Shown here one piece after another: positions 59,650 to 64,000 of a stretch of 64,000 bases of DNA. Under the pieces are notes generated by a model, which saw only the letters and a list, made by a program, of their open reading frames with translations, was not told where the DNA came from and searched no databases. The stretch covers positions 806,001-870,000 of the forward strand of contig NZ_QOKZ01000001.1 in the NCBI RefSeq assembly GCF_003697785.1, in the 5' to 3' direction. The DNA comes from Paracoccus alkanivorans (GTDB lineage Bacteria; Pseudomonadota; Alphaproteobacteria; Rhodobacterales; Rhodobacteraceae). A program made the translations under genes and the position numbers. Numbering within the stretch: the first letter of the stretch is position 1; each line of letters opens with the position of its first letter.

Positions 59650-61037
59650 CTCTGATACGCTGAAATCTCTCCCGTCCGAAAGTTCTCCAGCAACGGAAGG
59701 GCAACGGCTTCTGGGCGTTCTATATGCGGAATATGCCCCGCCTTGTCCAGCAAATGCAGCCCCGCGGCATCGGGTGCGCGCAAGGCATGCTCCCACGGCA
59801 GTATCCGGTCCTGCCTGCCCCAAACGATCTTGAAAGGAGCTTCGACACGCTCCATCGCTGCCGAAAGATCGAAGGACTGTGTTCCATCGGGGAATAGAAT
59901 TTCGGCCAGCTCCAATTGTGCAGCCCGCAGTTCCGGCTCCATCCGGGACATCATCGCAGCCTTCGCGAAATCATGGCTGATTGCATCAGACCGCGCGCCC
60001 AAACGCTTGAGCCACGGGACAAGACTGTCGGTCCTTGACGCGCGGGCAATGCCGTACAGCGCGGCGGCGTCTATTTCCGGTCCAAGTCCTGCTGGCGAAA
60101 TCAGCGAAAGGCTGGCGATCCGACGCGGCCGGATATCCGCAATCGCAGTGGCGACCGCGCCACCCAGTGAATGGCCGACCAGGTGCAGGCGTTCGGCATC
60201 CAGATCGTCGAAAGTCTTGACGACCATACGCGTAAACTCGCGGAACGAGTCGACCCTGACACGTGGTGAGCGCCCGTGACAGGGCAACTCTATGCGGATG
60301 ATCTCCCGTTCGTTCCCCAGCGCCTTTTCAAGCGGAACCCATCCGGCGGCATCGGCCGCGAAACCGTGGATCAGCAGAACCGGTAGTCCGCCCCCCCTAC
60401 CCTTCCTGCGGGTCAGCGAGAGCGGGCGATGATCTTCCTGCCAGTCCGTCGGCGCCGGCGTGGCAAGGTTCGCTTCGGCCACGGCAGGTTCAGCAACAAA
60501 TGTCTGCTGCTCCCCCTGCCATCGCGACACGTCATCGGCCTGTATGCGCCCGTTGGGCCCAGAACCGGTCACGGAACCAAGATCTATCCCATTCTTTCGT
60601 GCGAAAGCCCTCGCCGCCGGAGTTGCCCGAGGGCGCGAAGGTTCGGAACTTTCAGCCAAAACAAGCTCATTAGCTTGCCCGGTGGTGGCCACCACCGGCC
60701 GCGCCTCGTCCACGACCTCCCTGCCCTCGTCTTCCGTCTCGGCGGTATCCCCATTTCCGATAAATGCCGCGCCCGGAGGCGTCCCGGGAATGTCTTCGTT
60801 TCCCGTATAGATCCAGGCCACGACCTGACCGACGGGAATCCGGCTTCCCGCCTCTGCCACGATGTGACCGACGATTCCCGAGGCCGGTGCCTCAACCTCC
60901 ATCGCGGCCTTGTCGGTCTCGATATCGAAAAGGGCCGCCCCTTTGTCGACCTTATCGCCCACCGAGACATGCCACTGCGCCAGCAAGCCGGCTTCCATAT
61001 CCATGTCCACTTTGGGCAGGATGACTTCTACAGGCAT
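59646..61037 (-). CDS. acoC: Acetoin-dehydrogenase-type E2 (lipoyl domain plus alpha/beta hydrolase)
   Basis: A 463-residue E2 of AcoC architecture. Residues about 1-80 form a lipoyl domain ('PVEVILPKVDMDMEAGLLAQ', lipoyl-lysine in DIETDKAAMEVEA); about 155-190 is an E1/E3-binding domain ('RATPAARAFARKNGIDLGSV', 'TGSGPNGRIQADDV'); and about 210-455 is an alpha/beta hydrolase with nucleophile elbow GHSLGGAV, acid in WGRQDRILPW and histidine in DKAGHIPHI. This hydrolase-type E2 is characteristic of acetoin dehydrogenase rather than pyruvate dehydrogenase. It transfers an acyl group to CoA. No E3 gene is in the window. Confidence 0.9.
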   Translation of the reverse strand: MPVEVILPKVDMDMEAGLLAQWHVSVGDKVDKGAALFDIETDKAAMEVEAPASGIVGHIVAEAGSRIPVGQVVAWIYTGNEDIPGTPPGAAFIGNGDTAETEDEGREVVDEARPVVATTGQANELVLAESSEPSRPRATPAARAFARKNGIDLGSVTGSGPNGRIQADDVSRWQGEQQTFVAEPAVAEANLATPAPTDWQEDHRPLSLTRRKGRGGGLPVLLIHGFAADAAGWVPLEKALGNEREIIRIELPCHGRSPRVRVDSFREFTRMVVKTFDDLDAERLHLVGHSLGGAVATAIADIRPRRIASLSLISPAGLGPEIDAAALYGIARASRTDSLVPWLKRLGARSDAISHDFAKAAMMSRMEPELRAAQLELAEILFPDGTQSFDLSAAMERVEAPFKIVWGRQDRILPWEHALRAPDAAGLHLLDKAGHIPHIERPEAVALPLLENFRTGEISAYQR

Positions 61038-61038
61038 A

Positions 61039-62058
61039 TCAGACCTCCCGACGGGCAAGACGGCGGGCAGCGACCTCGATGTCAGGTGTCTGGGGAACAG
61101 CGGCCTTTTCGAGATCGGGATTGTAGGGGATCGGCGCCTCCGCCCCGCCAAGCCGTTGAATCGGCGCATCCAGATAATCGAAGGCCTCGCTTTCGGCGAT
61201 CATGGCGGAAATCTCGGCCCCGACTCCGAGCGTGCGCACGCCTTCGTACACACAAAGCAGCTTGCCGGTTTTCCTGACGCTGCCGATGATCGTGTCGCGG
61301 TCGATTGGGCGGACCGAGCGCAGGTCAATGACTTCCGCTTCGATGCCTTCTTCGGCAAGCTTCTCTGCTGCGGCCAATGCCCGGTGGACCATGATCGCCG
61401 AAGCGACGATCGTCACATCCTTGCCGTCGCGCCGGATCGCGGCCTTGCCGATGGGCGTCGTATACCAACCTTCGGGCACATGGCCTTTCATCTTGTAAAG
61501 TAGCTTGTGCTCGAACATGACGACCGGATCCGGGTCCTCCAGCGCCGCCAGCAACAGCCCCTTGGCATCCTCGGGAGTCGAGGGCTGGACGACCTTCAGC
61601 CCCGGCACATGGCCGAACCACGCCTCGAAGCTTTGGCTGTGCTGCGCTGCCGCGCCGGTGCCAGAGCCGGCGGGCATCCGGAATACCACCGGAACGGATG
61701 CCTCGCCGCCCAGCATATAGCGCATCTTCGCGGCCTGATTGACGATCTGCTCCATGGCCAAAGCGGCGAAATCCGAAAACTGGAATTCGAAGATCGGGCG
61801 AAGGCCCGTCAGCGCAGCCCCCACAGCCACGCCGGCCCCACCCAGTTCCGAGATGGGCGTATCCATCACCCGGTCGGTGCCAAAGCGTTCGACCAGATCG
61901 CCGGTCACCTGAAAGGCACCCCCGTAGACGCCGATATCCTCGCCCATCAGCACGACCCTTTCGTCGCGTTCGAGGGCAAGCCCCATGGCTTCGCGGATCG
62001 CTTCGGAGTAGCTGATTTCGCGGGTATCTGCATCTAGCTGTTTGGCTGGGGCGTTCAT
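61039..62058 (-). CDS. acoB: TPP-dependent dehydrogenase E1 beta subunit, acetoin-dehydrogenase-like
   Basis: A 339-residue transketolase-like subunit. '[20 protein letters not shown]' and '[21 protein letters not shown]' start the protein; '[29 protein letters not shown]' and '[20 protein letters not shown]' are E1-beta hallmarks with the active-site histidine in the latter. It forms the heterotetrameric E1 with the alpha subunit. The alpha gene overlaps it by four bases and the E2 gene starts two bases after its end, so all three are co-translated. Confidence 0.9.
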   Translation of the reverse strand: MNAPAKQLDADTREISYSEAIREAMGLALERDERVVLMGEDIGVYGGAFQVTGDLVERFGTDRVMDTPISELGGAGVAVGAALTGLRPIFEFQFSDFAALAMEQIVNQAAKMRYMLGGEASVPVVFRMPAGSGTGAAAQHSQSFEAWFGHVPGLKVVQPSTPEDAKGLLLAALEDPDPVVMFEHKLLYKMKGHVPEGWYTTPIGKAAIRRDGKDVTIVASAIMVHRALAAAEKLAEEGIEAEVIDLRSVRPIDRDTIIGSVRKTGKLLCVYEGVRTLGVGAEISAMIAESEAFDYLDAPIQRLGGAEAPIPYNPDLEKAAVPQTPDIEVAARRLARREV

Positions 62059-63056
62059 GCGTTCTCCTCCGCATAGACATATTTGGCGAGGTCGGAGATG
62101 CGCGGGGCGGTGCCCGATTTGGCGAACTCGATCCCGGCCTCAACTTCCTGTCGCGCCTCGGCGATGACCTTTTCCGCCTCGCTTTCGTCAAGGACACCAT
62201 GCTCGATGAGTTCCGCCCGGAACCGCTGGATAGGGTCTCTGGCCATCCATTCATCGATTTCCTGCTTGGTGCGATACCGGTTGCGATCCGATTTCGAATG
62301 ACCGCGCCAGCGATAGGTCAGGTTCTCGATCAGGCTCGGCCCTTCTCCCGCGCGGGCACGGGCAATCGCCGCCTCTACGGTTTCGGCCACCGCGGAAAAA
62401 TCATTGCCATCCACGGTATGACCCGGCATCGCATAGGCCACCGCGCGTTCGGCAATATTCTTCACGGCAGTCGAGCGCTCGGTCGAGGTGGACATGCCGT
62501 ATTTGTTGTTCTCGCAGATGAACACCACCGGCAGCTTCCAGATCGCCGCCATGTTCAGCGCCTCGTGAAACGCGCCTTCGTTATTCGCTCCATCGCCGAA
62601 AAAGCATATGGCCACCGCACCCGTGTTCAGCCGTTTGGCCGTCAGCCCGGCCCCGACTGCGATCGGCAGCCCGCCCCCGACGATACCATTCGCCCCAAGA
62701 TTGCCCCTGGTCACATCGGCGATATGCATTGAACCGCCGCGCCCGTGGCAGTAACCCTCTTCCTTGCCGAAGAACTCCGCGAACATGCGTCGAACCTCGG
62801 CCCCCTTGGCAATGCAGTGCCCATGTCCCCGATGGGTCGAGGTGATCTTGTCCTCGTCGGTCAGGCCCATGCAGGACGCGACCGCCGATGCCTCCTGTCC
62901 GATGGACAGGTGCATGGTGCCGTGAATAAGGCCGCGCATGTAGCTGTCTTCGGCCCCTTCCTCGAAAAACCGGATCAGATACATCTTGCGCAAGGCGTCG
63001 CGCAGCCTGGCCGGATCATAGTTACGGATCGCAAAGGGGCGATTATCATCGGTCAT
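62055..63056 (-). CDS. acoA: TPP-dependent dehydrogenase E1 alpha subunit, acetoin-dehydrogenase-like
   Basis: A 333-residue E1-alpha. The TPP-binding motif GDG-x(20+)-NN is seen as '[20 protein letters not shown]' followed by '[10 protein letters not shown]'; '[20 protein letters not shown]' and '[14 protein letters not shown]' contribute the active-site histidines. It decarboxylates or cleaves a 2-oxo acid or acyloin on TPP. The neighbouring hydrolase-type E2 argues for a ketol substrate such as acetoin; E1 alone would fit pyruvate as well. It overlaps the beta gene and lies 12 bp after the SAF-domain oxidoreductase gene. Confidence 0.9.
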   Translation of the reverse strand: MTDDNRPFAIRNYDPARLRDALRKMYLIRFFEEGAEDSYMRGLIHGTMHLSIGQEASAVASCMGLTDEDKITSTHRGHGHCIAKGAEVRRMFAEFFGKEEGYCHGRGGSMHIADVTRGNLGANGIVGGGLPIAVGAGLTAKRLNTGAVAICFFGDGANNEGAFHEALNMAAIWKLPVVFICENNKYGMSTSTERSTAVKNIAERAVAYAMPGHTVDGNDFSAVAETVEAAIARARAGEGPSLIENLTYRWRGHSKSDRNRYRTKQEIDEWMARDPIQRFRAELIEHGVLDESEAEKVIAEARQEVEAGIEFAKSGTAPRISDLAKYVYAEENA

Positions 63057-63068
63057 TGGACAAAATCC

Positions 63069-64000
63069 TCAGGCTGTGGCCAGCAGCATCTCGTCCTGGC
63101 GCGCGCGCAATGCCGCGATGCGGCTGCCGGCCGGGACCGATGCGTTGGCATAGGCAATCAGCTCGCCCTTGCGGATCGGCGCCGTCACGGCCGCGCCGGT
63201 CAGCAGACCACAGGGAATTGCCTGCTCCTTGCGGGCGTCCTCGGAGGTCATGATCCAGGCGCGGTAGCAATATTCGCCGATCTGGTCGAGCGCCTCTCCG
63301 GGTTGCAGATCCCGCTTGGCCACGGCGCAGACCTCGGCCACCGGGCGCGCCATCGGCACCATGTCGGCCTTGCCGTAGAGCACTGCGCGGGCACAGCTGA
63401 GCGGCACCTCGAGCGATGTCAGGTGATAGGGGCGGAAAAAGGTGAAATAGGGACCCTCGCCCATCTTCAGATCTTCCATGCGCTCGCGAATGCGCGGATG
63501 CCCCATCTCGGCAACCACGAACACACCGGGGGCCACGCCCTTGCCGATGGTGTAGTCCACACGCCCTGCCCCCGAAGACAGCAGTCCACCGTCGCTTTCG
63601 GGCACGAGCACCTTCGACAATTCATCGCGCGAACAGGCCGGACCGTGCATTCCCGGCTTGTCGGGGATCAGCCCTGTGGCATTGGCGATGGCGGCCATCT
63701 CGACCATGGTTTTCGAGCCGTCCACAAACTCCACCAGCATCCGGGGGTTCATGTTGCGGCGCTTCGCCTCCGCCTCGTAGTCTGCCGGGACCGCGTCGAT
63801 ATTCAGCGGGTTGTTCTTGCCTTTCCCGGCTGAAACGATTCGGTGCCCCATTGCCGACACGAATTCTATTAGTTCCATGCAGGAAGACGGCTCGTCCCCG
63901 GCCCCGAGGGTATAAACCACGCCAAGACGTTCGGCCTCTGCGCGCAAATAGGCGCCGATGGTGACATCCGCCTCGACATTCATCATGACGAGATGCTTGC
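63069..64000 (-). CDS. SAF-domain NAD(P)-dependent oxidoreductase, possible DXR-II/oxidoisomerase-like (5' end beyond window)
   Basis: About 310 C-terminal residues are visible; the reading frame runs off the right edge (..K-H-L-V-M-M-N-V-E-A-D-V), so the N-terminal nucleotide fold is outside. Motifs include 'MMNVEADVTIGAYLRAEAER', 'VVYTLGAGDEPSSCMELIEF', 'IVSAGKGKNNPLNIDA' and a C-terminal SAF domain (last ~75 residues, 'ITKRELKPGE'-like 'VAKRDLQPGEALDQIGEYCY', 'AIPCGLLTGAAVTAPIRKGE'). Proteins of this shape are related to homoserine dehydrogenases, and I recall the family including the Brucella DXP reductoisomerase-like enzyme (DXR-II) and apionate oxidoisomerase. Function here is inference. 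First visible gene of the aco-like operon. Confidence 0.7.
   Translation of the reverse strand, partial: KHLVMMNVEADVTIGAYLRAEAERLGVVYTLGAGDEPSSCMELIEFVSAMGHRIVSAGKGKNNPLNIDAVPADYEAEAKRRNMNPRMLVEFVDGSKTMVEMAAIANATGLIPDKPGMHGPACSRDELSKVLVPESDGGLLSSGAGRVDYTIGKGVAPGVFVVAEMGHPRIRERMEDLKMGEGPYFTFFRPYHLTSLEVPLSCARAVLYGKADMVPMARPVAEVCAVAKRDLQPGEALDQIGEYCYRAWIMTSEDARKEQAIPCGLLTGAAVTAPIRKGELIAYANASVPAGSRIAALRARQDEMLLATA

Noticed and set aside
1..64000. tRNA, rRNA and CRISPR arrays
   Set aside because: No cloverleaf-like gene, rRNA segment or regularly spaced repeat array was noticed in any intergenic region; a dedicated scan was not possible.

Overview
The window looks like accessory DNA from a GC-rich alphaproteobacterium of the Rhodobacteraceae, most probably Paracoccus or a close relative. 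This is inferred from the roughly 60% or higher GC, the TRAP transporter, the urtABCDE-ureDABCEFG block with a HupE/UreJ gene between ureA and ureB, and the general protein flavour. No rRNA, tRNA or CRISPR array was seen. Catabolic and transport cassettes are packed side by side and separated by insertion-sequence scars, which suggests a plasmid, chromid or mobile chromosomal island.

Layout. 0-0.3 kb: 3' end of an NTF2/SnoaL-like gene. 0.6-7.8 kb: FCD-type GntR regulator, TRAP transporter (dctP-dctQ-dctM), a zinc dehydrogenase, a tagaturonate-reductase-like enzyme and a UxaA-type altronate dehydratase; as a set these fit L-galactonate or hexuronate breakdown to 2-keto-3-deoxygluconate. 8-12.4 kb: LysR/nitroreductase/EamA exporter and HxlR/glutathione transferase pairs. 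13.2-24.8 kb: urea ABC transporter and urease with its accessory proteins. 24.8-32.8 kb, minus strand: a sulfur-scavenging operon (SsuABC/AtsRBC-type transporter, FMNH2 monooxygenase, AtsK-like dioxygenase, FMN reductase, FAD/NAD(P) protein, tiny membrane protein, alpha/beta hydrolase). 33.9-36.1 kb: GntR regulator and a divergent YfcC transporter. 36.2-38.7 kb: an Hsp70-like gene between IS110 and IS21 remnants. 38.9-45.1 kb: iron-siderophore ABC transporter and TonB-dependent receptor. 45.4-51.3 kb: metal region with TerC, a truncated GntR, an MFS exporter with a frameshifted CsoR/RcnR-type regulator and its palindromic operator, and chrB-chrA. 51.3-52.2 kb: a decayed IS5-family element. 52.8-64 kb: a glucitol-type PTS (HPr-EI fusion, SrlB, SrlE, SrlA, GutM), a HAD phosphatase, a SorC regulator, an acetoin-dehydrogenase-like E1alpha/E1beta/E2 and the 3' part of a SAF-domain oxidoreductase.

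The most interesting block is 52.8-64 kb. A polyol PTS, a possible DXR-II/apionate-oxidoisomerase-like enzyme and an acetoin-dehydrogenase-like complex could form an undescribed route that phosphorylates a branched polyol such as 2-C-methylerythritol, isomerises it to 1-deoxyxylulose 5-phosphate and cleaves that acetoin-like ketol to acetyl-CoA and glyceraldehyde 3-phosphate. This is a hypothesis from gene content and chemistry, not something the sequence proves. All assignments come from reading the sequence; no database search was run.
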